Positions 35,536-44,165 of a DNA stretch of 64,000 bases are shown piece by piece. How positions within the stretch are numbered: position 1 is the stretch's first letter; each line of letters begins with the position of its first letter. Both the position numbers and the translations under genes were made by a program. The notes beneath the pieces are model-generated. The model did not search any database, had not been told where the DNA came from, and saw only the letters and a program-made list of their open reading frames with translations. Source of the stretch: Candidatus Rhodoferax mariagerensis (GTDB taxonomy: Bacteria > Pseudomonadota > Gammaproteobacteria > Burkholderiales > Burkholderiaceae_C); NCBI GenBank assembly GCA_016719055.1, contig JADKAW010000004.1, positions 62,001 to 126,000 of the forward strand, given 5' to 3'.

Positions 35536-36450
35536 GTCCTTGGGCCGAAAAACCAGTGTCATGGGGTTGTAGATCTTGCCATTGTCCAGAGGCAACACTT
35601 CGGTTTTGTCCAGGGCTTTGAGCACCGCCTCGTCCCACGATTTCAGACCGCTCGATTTGACGATTTTGCGGCTGATGATGGTGCCCGTGGGTGAGGTCAG
35701 CACTTCGACTTCGGCGGTCGGGTTGCCCGCGATGTCTTCGGTGAAAACAATGTTGGGTTTGACGCGGGCGCTGATTTTTCCGGCGTAACCCGCCGACGGA
35801 CCCGAAGACTTCAGCGCGGTGCCGGTTGACGTGGGGCTGCCCGTGGCGCCAGCCAGACCGCTGATGCGTGCCAGGTTTTTTGCGCGTTGGGCTTCAATTT
35901 GTTTGGCCTCTTGTTCAGCCATTAGCTTGTCCAGCGCCGTTTTTTCGGCTTTGTCGGCCTGGGCCTGTTTGAGCTTGTCTTGTTTCAGCTTTTCAAGCTT
36001 CAGTCGCTCAGCTTCCTGCTTTTCTAGCTTGAGTTTTTCAAGCTTCTTTTGTTCCTGCAGCTTTTGTGCGCGCTGTTCTTGTTCGTGCAATTTTTTCAGG
36101 CGCAGTCTTTCCTGTTGCAGCACGATGTCAGCATCGGGCACCTTGGGGGGTGGGGCAGGTTCTGGTTCAGGGATTGGCTTGGCTTTCACTGGCTCGCGTG
36201 GCGGCCGGGGTATGGGTGGTGGTTCAGCCGGCTCGGGCAGAGGTAGTGAAGGTGGGGGCGCAGCTTCAACCGGCACGGCCGACCACAGCTCAGCCTCCAC
36301 GTTGACCAGCGGAGACTCATGGTTCCAGCGAATACCAGAGGTGAGTGCCACCAGCAGTGCGCCATGCGCCAGCAGGGCCAGCAGCATGGCCCGCATCAAA
36401 CCCGGTGTGGCAGGCGGCGCAAACTCTAGTCGGTCGGTTGCTGCGTGCAT
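35533..36450 (-). CDS. tolA: Cell-envelope integrity protein TolA
   Basis: 305 residues. An N-terminal membrane anchor (about 18-40) is followed by a Pro-rich stretch, a long Lys/Glu/Ala-rich coiled coil (about 110-200), and a C-terminal TolA/TonB domain (SARVKPNIVFTEDIAGNPTAEV). It links the TolQR motor to the outer membrane during constriction. Same order as tolQ-tolR-tolA. tolB and pal, which usually follow, are absent here; dnaE lies downstream in the convergent direction. The stop codon abuts a dispersed repeat, so the last residues may have been set by its insertion. Confidence 0.92.
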   Translation of the reverse strand: MHAATDRLEFAPPATPGLMRAMLLALLAHGALLVALTSGIRWNHESPLVNVEAELWSAVPVEAAPPPSLPLPEPAEPPPIPRPPREPVKAKPIPEPEPAPPPKVPDADIVLQQERLRLKKLHEQEQRAQKLQEQKKLEKLKLEKQEAERLKLEKLKQDKLKQAQADKAEKTALDKLMAEQEAKQIEAQRAKNLARISGLAGATGSPTSTGTALKSSGPSAGYAGKISARVKPNIVFTEDIAGNPTAEVEVLTSPTGTIISRKIVKSSGLKSWDEAVLKALDKTEVLPLDNGKIYNPMTLVFRPKD

Positions 36451-36459
36451 GGCCAGGCG

Positions 36460-36879
36460 TTAGTTGGCCAACTGCACCGACAGGCCGACTCGGGCTACAC
36501 CGGCGCGCTGCAAGGTGTCCATGACGCGTACCACGGCTTCGTACTTGACCGCTTTATCGGCGCTGATAACCACCGCTGTGTTGGGCACACTGGCCTGTGC
36601 CTGTTTGACCGCTGCGGTCAGCTGTTTCAGGGCCATCGGCGTTGACTTGTCCTTCAGCTTGAAAGCCAGGGCTTCATCCTTGCCAATCACCACCTGCACC
36701 ACCTGGTCGGGCTGCTTGGCGGCTTTGCCAACGCTGGGCAGGTCGATCATGCTGGGTGCAATCAGCGGCGCGGTGACCATGAAAATGATCAATAGCACCA
36801 GCATCACGTCAATAAAGGGCACCATGTTGATCTCACTGATGGTGCGGCGACCCCGTCCACGGCTGACCACTGAATGCAT
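36460..36879 (-). CDS. tolR: TolR (ExbD/TolR family)
   Basis: 139-residue inner-membrane protein of the Tol motor. N-terminal ISEINMVPFIDVMLVLLIIFMV carries the conserved Asp in its single membrane helix, which is needed for proton-driven motion with TolQ. The periplasmic domain follows. It lies 14 nt from tolQ and 9 nt from tolA, in standard order. Confidence 0.95.
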   Translation of the reverse strand: MHSVVSRGRGRRTISEINMVPFIDVMLVLLIIFMVTAPLIAPSMIDLPSVGKAAKQPDQVVQVVIGKDEALAFKLKDKSTPMALKQLTAAVKQAQASVPNTAVVISADKAVKYEAVVRVMDTLQRAGVARVGLSVQLAN

Positions 36880-36893
36880 GCGAAGGCTCCTGC

Positions 36894-37586
36894 TTAATGG
36901 CCCGAGGCCTGTTGGGTGCCCACATTGCGCTGCAGGATGTTGGAAAACTCTTCAATAAAGGTCTCCAGCCGGTTGGCGATGCGGTCAATGTCGCGGGCAA
37001 ATCGGTTGTAGGCCACCACTGCCGGAATGGCGGCAAACAGACCAATGGCCGTAGCCACAAGGGCTTCGGCAATGCCAGGGGCGACCGTGGCCAGTGTGAC
37101 TTGTGTCAATGCGGCAAGACCGGTAAACGCGTGCATGATGCCCCACACCGTGCCAAACAGGCCCACATACGGAGACACCGAACCGACCGAGGCCAAAAAG
37201 CTCAGATGTGTTTCAACCACGTCCATTTCACGCTGAAAGCTGGCCCGCATGGCGCGGCGGGCACCATCCATCAGGGTGCCGGCATCGGTGATGCGGCGTT
37301 CACGCAGTTTTTGAAACTCGCGCATGCCGCTGGCGAAAATGCGCTCCATCGGGCCGGCATTGCGGGCTTTTTTGGTGGCCGCAGCAAACAGGTCGTTCAA
37401 GCTGCTGCCCGACCAGAATTCGCGCTCAAAGGTATCGTTGAGCGACTTGACCTTGCCCAGCGAAAACAGCTTGCGGAAAATGGCCGCCCAACTGGCCACC
37501 GAGATGCTGATCAACAGCAGCATCACCGCTTGCACAACGATGCTGGCATTGAGCACCAGGTGCAGGATAGAGAGTTCTTGGTTCAT
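36894..37586 (-). CDS. tolQ: TolQ (ExbB/TolQ family proton channel)
   Basis: 230-residue inner-membrane protein with three membrane helices (about 14-36, 135-157, 170-192) and the family motif VGLFGTVWGIMHAF followed by VAPGIAEALVATAIGLFAAIPAVVAYN. Forms the proton channel of the Tol-Pal system with TolR. First tol gene after ybgC in the operon. Confidence 0.96.
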   Translation of the reverse strand: MNQELSILHLVLNASIVVQAVMLLLISISVASWAAIFRKLFSLGKVKSLNDTFEREFWSGSSLNDLFAAATKKARNAGPMERIFASGMREFQKLRERRITDAGTLMDGARRAMRASFQREMDVVETHLSFLASVGSVSPYVGLFGTVWGIMHAFTGLAALTQVTLATVAPGIAEALVATAIGLFAAIPAVVAYNRFARDIDRIANRLETFIEEFSNILQRNVGTQQASGH

Positions 37587-37641
37587 GAAAATATTAGACG
37601 AGTATCAGAAAAATTGCCCATTGAGAGAACGCCGACGCGGC

Positions 37642-38082
37642 TCAGCTCAGCGCGTCAAGGATAACCTGCGGAATTCTGGCCGGTCTGCCTTGCGCGTTGA
37701 CCCACGCCGCACGGATGATTGCGTGGCACAGCAGTGGGTCAGAGCCCGTGCTTTTCAAAAGCGCTTGCTGCTGGATCGTCATCGCTGCCCGGCCAGACTC
37801 TGTGAGTGTGGTGGTCAGCAAAAGTTCATCGTCCAGCTTGGCGCTCTTCATATAGTTGATTCGTGCCTGGCTCACCACAAACATGCCGCCGGTGCTGCTT
37901 AGCAGGGCTTGCTGGTGAATGCCACGCGAGCGCAGCCACTCGGTGCGGGCGCGCTCAAAAAACTTCAGGTAATTGGCGTAGTAAACGATGCCACCGGCGT
38001 CGGTATCTTCCCAGTAGACGCGCACTGGCCAGCTAAACGGCTTGTGCCCATGGGTTGACGACTGGCTATCGGTGCTGTTCAT
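37642..38082 (-). CDS. ybgC: Tol-Pal-associated acyl-CoA thioesterase
   Basis: 146-residue hot-dog-fold thioesterase. VRVYWEDTDAGGIVYYANYLKFFERARTEW contains the catalytic Asp of the YbgC/4-hydroxybenzoyl-CoA thioesterase group. It conventionally precedes tolQ, as here, and may act on acyl-CoA or acyl-ACP linked to phospholipid synthesis. It overlaps the upstream aminotransferase by 4 nt. Confidence 0.95.
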   Translation of the reverse strand: MNSTDSQSSTHGHKPFSWPVRVYWEDTDAGGIVYYANYLKFFERARTEWLRSRGIHQQALLSSTGGMFVVSQARINYMKSAKLDDELLLTTTLTESGRAAMTIQQQALLKSTGSDPLLCHAIIRAAWVNAQGRPARIPQVILDALS

Positions 38083-39263
38083 GTCAGCAAACGTTGCAGA
38101 CGATTGATGGCTTCGCGCAGTTGCGGCATGGAATTGGCGGTGGACAAGCGAATGAAATGCCGGGTCTCAAAGTGGCCAAAATCGCGCCCCGGCGTGACCG
38201 CCACATGGGCGCGGTTCATGATCTCAAAGGCCAGCTCCCAGCTGCCAGGCGAACCCAGCTTGTGACAGGCGTTGGTGCAGTCTGCCCAGGCGTAAAAGGC
38301 ACCATCAGGCATGACCGGCACGTTCAAACCCAGTGCATTCAGTGCCGGGATGAAATAGTCACGCCGGCGCTTGAATTCGGCTCGACGTTGTTCGTATTCA
38401 GCCAGACTGGCGGCCTCAAAACAGGCCAATGCCGCATGTTGCGAGATCGTGCTGGGGCAAATGAACAGGTTTTGCGCCAGCCGCTCAATCACTGGCACCA
38501 GCGGCTCAGGTGCCACCAGCCAGCCCAGGCGCCAGCCGGTCATGCCGAAATACTTCGAGAAACTGTTGATGCTGATGATCTGGTCATCCAGGGCCAGCGC
38601 CGACCGGGAAAACTGCGCGTCGTGGCTCAGCCCCAGGTAAATTTCATCGACCAAGGTGATGCCGCCGCGCGCGCTGACATGTTGATGAATGCGGCGCAAT
38701 TCTTCAAAAGCCATGGAGGTGCCGGTGGGGTTGGACGGCGAGGCTAGCAGAACACCTCGGGTGTCGGCACCCCAGGCCTGCGCTACCTGCGCGACGCTGA
38801 GCTGAAAACGCTGGGCTGCCGAGGTTGGAATCAATACCGCTGTACCGTCTGCGGCCGTCACAAAATGCCGGTTACAGGGGTAACTTGGGTCGGACATCAA
38901 TACTTCGTCGCCGCGTTCAATCAGCGCCAGACACGCCAGTTGCAACGCGGCAGACGCGCCAGCGGTCACCACAATCCGGCTGGATGGCACGCTCACCGCA
39001 AAACGTGTGGCATACCAATCGCTGATGCGCTGGCGCAGCTCGGGCAGGCCGGTGGCCGGCGTGTAGTGGGTATTGCCATCGCGAATGGCGCGGTCGGCGG
39101 CTTCCTGCACCAATGGTGGTGCTGTGAAATCAGGCTCGCCAATGTTCAAAAAGATCATGGTTTGCCCGGACTGCGCCAGCTTGGCGGCCAGGGCCTGCGC
39201 CGCCTTGGCCATCTCCATCACGTAAAACGGCTCAATGCGCTGGGCGCGTGCCGATACTCTCAT
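38079..39263 (-). CDS. PLP-dependent class I/II aminotransferase
   Basis: 394 residues of the aspartate-aminotransferase fold. The PLP Schiff-base lysine is in SINSFSKYFGMTGWRLGW, the cofactor-binding Asn in SPSNPTGT, and a conserved Arg binds the substrate carboxylate near the C-terminus (ETRHFIRLS). The substrate amino acid cannot be named from sequence. It lies between nusB and ybgC and overlaps ybgC by 4 nt, so it is part of a long minus-strand operon. Confidence 0.9.
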   Translation of the reverse strand: MRVSARAQRIEPFYVMEMAKAAQALAAKLAQSGQTMIFLNIGEPDFTAPPLVQEAADRAIRDGNTHYTPATGLPELRQRISDWYATRFAVSVPSSRIVVTAGASAALQLACLALIERGDEVLMSDPSYPCNRHFVTAADGTAVLIPTSAAQRFQLSVAQVAQAWGADTRGVLLASPSNPTGTSMAFEELRRIHQHVSARGGITLVDEIYLGLSHDAQFSRSALALDDQIISINSFSKYFGMTGWRLGWLVAPEPLVPVIERLAQNLFICPSTISQHAALACFEAASLAEYEQRRAEFKRRRDYFIPALNALGLNVPVMPDGAFYAWADCTNACHKLGSPGSWELAFEIMNRAHVAVTPGRDFGHFETRHFIRLSTANSMPQLREAINRLQRLLT

Positions 39264-39281
39264 GGGTTGCGTGCTGGTTGG

Positions 39282-39815
39282 TCAGGTTCGGATCTGGCTG
39301 CGGTCAGCGTTGACCTCCGGCTCACGCAGCTGCCGTGCCAGAGCATTGAGCACGGCGTTGACATACTTGTGACCGTCAGTACCACCAAACTCTTTGGCCA
39401 ATTCGATGCATTCGTTAAGCACCACGCGCCAGGGCACGTCCGGGCAGTGCTGAAACTCAAAGACCCCGATCCACATGGCAGCCTGTTCCACCGGTGAAAT
39501 CTCGGCCATCGGGCGGTCCAGCAGCGGCTCAATCAGCGCGTTGAGCGACTGGGCCTGCCCGGCACAGCCATGCAGCAGGGCGTCAAAATGCACGGTGTCT
39601 GATTTGGAAAAGCCCGCCAGATCGCGGGTAAACAGATCGATGTCGTCGATGTTGTTTTTGCCCACCAGCACCTGATACAGACCCTGCAAGGCGAATTCGC
39701 GGGCACGCGCCCGAGGCGATTTGCTGGCCGCCTTGCGTGCGCCGGTGCTGGTCAGACCCTTGCGGGGCTGCCGGGGCGGGCGTGTACTGGCGCTGGGGTG
39801 GCTGGACTCACTCAT
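39282..39815 (-). CDS. nusB: Transcription antitermination factor NusB
   Basis: 177-residue RNA-binding protein acting with NusE (S10) on boxA for rRNA antitermination. The N-terminus has an extra basic tail (RKGLTSTGARKAASKSPRAR) before the helical core RAREFALQGLYQVLV. The C-terminal VPWRVVLNECIELAKEFGGTDGHKYVNAVLN is the family signature. It overlaps ribH by 4 nt, as often seen with riboflavin genes. Confidence 0.96.
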   Translation of the reverse strand: MSESSHPSASTRPPRQPRKGLTSTGARKAASKSPRARAREFALQGLYQVLVGKNNIDDIDLFTRDLAGFSKSDTVHFDALLHGCAGQAQSLNALIEPLLDRPMAEISPVEQAAMWIGVFEFQHCPDVPWRVVLNECIELAKEFGGTDGHKYVNAVLNALARQLREPEVNADRSQIRT

Positions 39816-40288
39816 GCCATGGCTTTCAACAGATTGGCCATTTCCACGGCGACGCGGGCAGCATCACGCCCCTTGTCGGTTTGGCGCTCGACCGCTTGCG
39901 CCATGTTTTCGGTGGTCAATATGGCATTGGCAATGGGCAGCTGATAGTCCAGGGCCACACGACTGACGCCGGCACCCGACTCATTGGCCACCAGCTCAAA
40001 GTGGTAGGTTTCACCCCGCACAATGCAGCCTAAGGCGATCAGCGCATCAAACTCAAGCTTTTCTGCCATGGCCATCAGTGCCACCGGCACCTCAAGTGCC
40101 CCGGGTACCTGCACCAGTTTGACCTGTTTGGCGGGCACACCAAGCTTTTGCAACTCGTCCTGGCAGGCTTTTGCCAGCGCATTGGTGATGCCGGCATTGA
40201 AGCGGGCTTGCACAATACCGATCGAGAGTTTTTTGCCGCTCAGGCGGGTGTCGTTGGCATCAAGCGTGCCCTGGTCAGCGATCAGCAT
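39812..40288 (-). CDS. ribH: 6,7-dimethyl-8-ribityllumazine synthase
   Basis: 158-residue lumazine synthase, condensing the ribitylamino-uracil with dihydroxybutanone phosphate to give the riboflavin precursor. Visible motifs: IVQARFNAGIT, VPGALEVPVALMAM, ALGCIVRGETYHFELVANE, and NAILTTENMAQAVERQ with the catalytic His nearby. Forms 60-mer or decamer shells. It is followed by nusB with a 4-nt overlap. Confidence 0.97.
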   Translation of the reverse strand: MLIADQGTLDANDTRLSGKKLSIGIVQARFNAGITNALAKACQDELQKLGVPAKQVKLVQVPGALEVPVALMAMAEKLEFDALIALGCIVRGETYHFELVANESGAGVSRVALDYQLPIANAILTTENMAQAVERQTDKGRDAARVAVEMANLLKAMA

Positions 40289-40325
40289 GGTGGGGGTCAG
40301 TCAAAAAAGGTTTAAAAGGCCCACG

Positions 40326-41486
40326 TCAGGGGGCGACGTAGCCCACAATTTCAAGGCCGTAGCCCGTCATGCTTGGCATTCGCCGCGGGTTGCCCATGAG
40401 TTTCATCTTGTGCACGCCTACCTCTCGCAAAATTTGCGCGCCAATGCCATAGTTGCGCAGGTCCATGCGGCCGCGTTGGGGGCCATGGGTGGCGGTGGCA
40501 GTGCCGTCAAACTGGGCCAGCAATTGCGCACCGCTTTCACCGCAGTTCAGAAAAACAATCACCCCCTTGCCCTCTTGAGCCACCTTCTTCAGGCTGGCAT
40601 CCAGGCTCCAGGAATGCATGGTGCGACCGGCTTCAAGTGCGTCGAGCACCGACAGGGGTTCATGCACACGGGCCAGCACCGCCTCGTCAGCTTGCCAGTC
40701 GCCTTTAACCAGCGCCAGATGCACGCCGTGTGAGGTTTTTTCCTTGAAGGCGTGCGCGGTAAATTCGCCAGCGGCGGTATTCAGAGCGCGAGTGCCCATG
40801 TGTTCTACCAGCGACTCAACCCTGCTGCGGTGATGAATCAGGTCGGCAATGGTGCCGATCTTGAGGCTGTGCTCTGCGGCAAACAAGCGCAAATCGGGCA
40901 GCCGCGCCATGGTGCCGTCGTCTTTCATGATCTCGCAGATCATGGCCGCAGGGCTGCAGCCAGCCATACTCGCCAGATCACATCCGGCCTCGGTGTGGCC
41001 TGCGCGCATCAGCACACCGCCATTGACCGCCTGCAGCGGAAAAATATGGCCGGGCTGAACCAGATCGTCGGGCTGTGCGTTTCGGGCCACAGCAGCCTGA
41101 ATGGTGCGAGCCCGGTCTGCGGCTGAAATGCCGGTGGTGACCCCATCGGCTGCCTCGATGGAGACGGTAAACGCTGTGCCTTTTTTGTCGCCGTTGCGCG
41201 CTGCCATGGGCAGCAAATGCAGGCGCTCACAATGCGCCTGGGTCAGGGTCAGGCAAATCAGGCCGCGGCCATAACGCGCCATGAAGTTGACTGCGTCGGC
41301 TGTGACATGCTCGGCAGCCATGACCAGATCGCCTTCGTTTTCGCGGTCTTCTTCGTCCACCAGGATCACCATGCGACCGGCGCGCATGTCGGCTACGATA
41401 TCTTCTACAGGCGAAATTGCCACGGGAGTAGGGTTAGTCATGAAGGCTTGAAGGGTAAAAGTAGCAGGGTTGACGCTCTGGCTCAC
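40326..41486 (-). CDS. ribBA: RibB fused to a degenerate GTP cyclohydrolase II domain (RibBX type)
   Basis: 386 residues. The N-terminal domain (about 20-220) is 3,4-dihydroxy-2-butanone-4-phosphate synthase, with EEDRENEGDLVMAAEH and RAGHTEAGCDLA. The C-terminal domain is homologous to GTP cyclohydrolase II (ALVKGDWQADEAVLARVHEPLSVLDAL) but lacks all three zinc-binding cysteines of the CX10CXC motif; MHSWSLDAS replaces the LRCDCG region. So only the RibB half should be active, with cyclohydrolase II supplied by a separate gene outside the window. This matches the RibBX variant known from proteobacteria. The start overlaps ribE by 4 nt. Confidence 0.93.
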   Translation of the reverse strand: MSQSVNPATFTLQAFMTNPTPVAISPVEDIVADMRAGRMVILVDEEDRENEGDLVMAAEHVTADAVNFMARYGRGLICLTLTQAHCERLHLLPMAARNGDKKGTAFTVSIEAADGVTTGISAADRARTIQAAVARNAQPDDLVQPGHIFPLQAVNGGVLMRAGHTEAGCDLASMAGCSPAAMICEIMKDDGTMARLPDLRLFAAEHSLKIGTIADLIHHRSRVESLVEHMGTRALNTAAGEFTAHAFKEKTSHGVHLALVKGDWQADEAVLARVHEPLSVLDALEAGRTMHSWSLDASLKKVAQEGKGVIVFLNCGESGAQLLAQFDGTATATHGPQRGRMDLRNYGIGAQILREVGVHKMKLMGNPRRMPSMTGYGLEIVGYVAP

Positions 41487-42121
41487 ACGCTGGCGTTGGC
41501 CTGGATGCCAGGGCTCAGCATGCGCTCCACATAACGCGCGATCAGATCAATTTCAAGATTGACTCGGGCGCCAACCTTGAGCAGCCGCAGCGCTGTGTTG
41601 TGCACCGTGTGCGGAATCAGGTTGATGCTGACTTGGCAGCCGCCAGCCAGGTCTTGGATGCGGTTGACCGTCAGGCTGACACCGTTGATGGTGATCGAGC
41701 CTTTGTAAGCCAGGTACCTGGCCATGTCTGGCGGTGCCAAGACTTGTAAGGCCCAGCTTTCACCCACTTGTTCAAAGCCGGTCACGCTGCCAATGCCATC
41801 CACGTGGCCAGACACCAGGTGACCACCCAGCCGGTCATTGGCGCGCAGGGCTTTTTCGAGGTTGATGGGCCCCAGGCTTTCAAGCCCAGCGGTCTTGTCG
41901 AGCGACTCTGCTGAAATGTCCACGGTAAACGAGTGTGTTGCGGGGGCCAGCGTGGTCACCGTCATGCAGGCACCGTTAAGCGCGATGCTGTCGCCCAGGC
42001 CGACATCCGACAAATAAGAGGGCGGGCATTCGATCGTCAGGCGCTTGCCGTGGCTGACAGAGTCGCCCAAGGGTTGAACGTTGGTGATTTGGCCAAGGCC
42101 GGTGATGATTCCAGTAAACAT
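41483..42121 (-). CDS. ribE: Riboflavin synthase alpha chain
   Basis: 212 residues with two lumazine-binding repeats. It begins MFTGIITGLGQITNV, the family start, with GDSIALNGACMTVT in the first repeat and KGSITINGVSLTVN in the second. Dismutates two lumazines to riboflavin. It lies between ribD and ribBX in the usual riboflavin operon order. Confidence 0.97.
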   Translation of the reverse strand: MFTGIITGLGQITNVQPLGDSVSHGKRLTIECPPSYLSDVGLGDSIALNGACMTVTTLAPATHSFTVDISAESLDKTAGLESLGPINLEKALRANDRLGGHLVSGHVDGIGSVTGFEQVGESWALQVLAPPDMARYLAYKGSITINGVSLTVNRIQDLAGGCQVSINLIPHTVHNTALRLLKVGARVNLEIDLIARYVERMLSPGIQANASV

Positions 42122-42147
42122 GCGCGTATTTTCGCAGGGAAACGGGG

Positions 42148-43263
42148 CTAAAACTTGTCACGGTCTATAACACGCGCCACGATGCGCAGGTCGGGGCCAA
42201 TTCGGTCGACCGACTGAAACACCAGCGCGACAGCCTGCGACAGCGCGGCCAAGGGTCCAAACGTGCTCATGTCCGCCCCTTGACCGATCATTTTTGGTGC
42301 CAGATATACCAAAAACTCATCCACCAGACCGGCGCGTATCAGTGAGCCATTGAGCTTGTGGCCGGCTTCCACGTGCAGTTCATTGATTTCGCGCTGCGCC
42401 AGGTCGCGCATCATGGCCGTGAGGTCCATCTTGCCGGCACCGTCAGGCTGAAGAAGTACCGTGGCACCTTGTGCCTGCAGCGCCAAGACTTTTGCATCAT
42501 TTTGGCCTGTAGCCCATATCCATAAAGGGCGATCAGCTATGAAAAGCGCAGCGTCAAGAGGCGTCTGCAGACGACTGTCAACCACCACCAGACCTGGCTG
42601 GCGCTTCGTGGGAACCAGTCGCACGTCCAGCTTGGGGTTGTCGGCCAGTACTGTGCCGATGCCGGTCAGCACCGCGCAGGAACGAGCTCGCCAGGCATGG
42701 CCGTCGGCGCGCGCCTCGCCTGAGGTGATCCACTGGCTGGCACCGTTGTCAAGCGCTGTCTTGCCGTCCAGCGAAGCGGCAATCTTCATGCGGACCCAGG
42801 GTGTTTTGCGCACCATGCGGCTGAAAAATCCGAGGTTAAGCTCGCGTGCTTGAATTGCAATGGGGTGGTCGATGGGTAAGACTTCGACCGTCAGGCCGGC
42901 TGCGCGCATGCGCGCAAAACCTTCGCCTGCCACTCGCGGGTCTGGGTCGGTGCCGGCCGCCACCACGTTTTTAATGCCCGCTTCAATCAGCGCGTCACAA
43001 CAAGGGCCGGTTCGCCCCTGGTGCGCGCACGGCTCCAGCGTCACATAGGCGGTGGCACCGTGAACCGGGTGTCCAAGTGCTTGCGCGTCGCGCAAGGCCA
43101 TGATTTCAGCGTGCGCCTGACCTGCGCACTGGGTGTGGCCCTGGCCCAAAACCTGACCGTCCGCAGAGGCAATAACGCAGCCCACACGTGGGTTGGGCGA
43201 CGTCAGGGTCAGGCATTGGGTGGCGAGGTGAAGGGCTGTCTCAAGCAGGTGTTGGTGGATCAT
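42148..43263 (-). CDS. ribD: Bifunctional pyrimidine deaminase/reductase
   Basis: 371 residues from the ATG at 43263 (MIHQHLLETALHLA); in-frame codons upstream are not part of the family. The N-terminal deaminase has HAEIMAL and the zinc cysteines in EPCAHQGRTGPCC; the C-terminal NADPH reductase has MKIAASLDGKTAL and ELHVEAGHKLNGSLI. Within the reductase a stretch reading FIADRPLWIWATGQND is encoded by a copy of the dispersed repeat in frame. No FMN riboswitch is recognisable upstream. First gene of the rib operon. Confidence 0.95.
   Translation of the reverse strand: MIHQHLLETALHLATQCLTLTSPNPRVGCVIASADGQVLGQGHTQCAGQAHAEIMALRDAQALGHPVHGATAYVTLEPCAHQGRTGPCCDALIEAGIKNVVAAGTDPDPRVAGEGFARMRAAGLTVEVLPIDHPIAIQARELNLGFFSRMVRKTPWVRMKIAASLDGKTALDNGASQWITSGEARADGHAWRARSCAVLTGIGTVLADNPKLDVRLVPTKRQPGLVVVDSRLQTPLDAALFIADRPLWIWATGQNDAKVLALQAQGATVLLQPDGAGKMDLTAMMRDLAQREINELHVEAGHKLNGSLIRAGLVDEFLVYLAPKMIGQGADMSTFGPLAALSQAVALVFQSVDRIGPDLRIVARVIDRDKF
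42498..42550 (-). repeat. Dispersed 30-bp-core repeat, copy 10 (inside ribD, in frame)
   Basis: Core at 42511-42540, with the flanking GGCCAAAATGATG also conserved. The sense reading IAD...WATGQND matches the frame of the cysN copy. Confidence 0.82.
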
Positions 43264-43690
43264 GAAGGGGTGGGACCTGCAAGGTAATGGAAAGTTGGGA
43301 AAAAATAATAATGAGGCCGCCTCAGTTGCAGATGGATTCAGGGACTCTAGGTGGCGTTTGCAGTCCATTTTTGTGCGTGGGGCACCACCAAATGATATTG
43401 GCTGCAGATTTATCTGCCCAGACTTGCATGGATCAACGCCGTTGTGTGGTTATCCATGGCACTCATTTCGGCGTTGCTGGCTTTAAAGGTGGTTCGCGAT
43501 CCTCATTTTTCGTGCGCGTTTGCAGAATTCCCCATCCGCGACCACGCACTTGCCAGTTTCAAGTGTTTTTGTAGCATGCAACAACTGCCGCTTTTGATTT
43601 CACATCATTTGATCGGCAAGGATTGGAGGGTCAAATTGGCACAATTAGCCCACAAATTTGGCGACAGCGGGTGATTGACCAAGCAACTGT
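43264..43690. other. Intergenic stretch between ribD and the pilus operon
   Basis: 427 bases with no recognisable gene. A small dyad, GCAGAT-TT-ATCTGC, occurs at about 43402-43415. I looked for an FMN riboswitch on the minus strand ahead of ribD and did not find its conserved helices. The pilus operon's 3' end shows no clear Rho-independent terminator. Confidence 0.5.
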
Positions 43691-44152
43691 TCAGCGCCAG
43701 CACTCTTCTACCGAAGGCTCCGTCCCGCTGCGGCCCTTGACGCCCGTATTGGTTAAAGTCAAGTTGCCACACGTATCTGATGTGCCGCGAGGCGTTGCTG
43801 TGAGTGTGTATGAGTTGAGCGCGATTGCGCTGACAGTCAGGTCGTATTTAGGCGCATCAGTGGGTATTGCAGTGAGGCGTGCAGGTAACGTTGGCTCCGT
43901 GGTGCCAGCCGCGTCCGAACTATAGCGGCTGTTTGCCGCATAGTAGCGCTCCATAAACTGCTGGGCATCAAGCAAGGCAGATCGCGCAGCGGCACGATCA
44001 CCCCGGCGGATGCTTGCGGTGTAGCTGGGGTAAGCAACCGCGGCAAGAATGGCAACGATGGCTACCACAATCATGACCTCGATCAGCGTAAACCCCCTGG
44101 CTGCTGACTTTTTGTCAAAGCGGGTACGCCGTGGAAAGGTATTTTTCATCAT
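43691..44152 (-). CDS. pilE: Type IV pilin PilE-like minor pilin
   Basis: 153 residues. The prepilin leader ends SAARG before FTLIEVMIVVAIVAILAAVAYPSY, with Glu5 and the N-terminal hydrophobic helix. The C-terminus holds a disulfide-capable pair (TCGNL...EECWR). Last gene of fimT-pilV-pilW-pilX-pilY1-pilE, so probably a minor pilin that helps prime or tip the pilus with PilY1. Processed by the prepilin peptidase. Confidence 0.93.
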   Translation of the reverse strand: MMKNTFPRRTRFDKKSAARGFTLIEVMIVVAIVAILAAVAYPSYTASIRRGDRAAARSALLDAQQFMERYYAANSRYSSDAAGTTEPTLPARLTAIPTDAPKYDLTVSAIALNSYTLTATPRGTSDTCGNLTLTNTGVKGRSGTEPSVEECWR

Positions 44153-44165
44153 AAATCAGCGATAG

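Noticed and set aside
43264..43690. FMN riboswitch upstream of ribD
   Set aside because: None of the conserved RFN strings is present on the minus strand.
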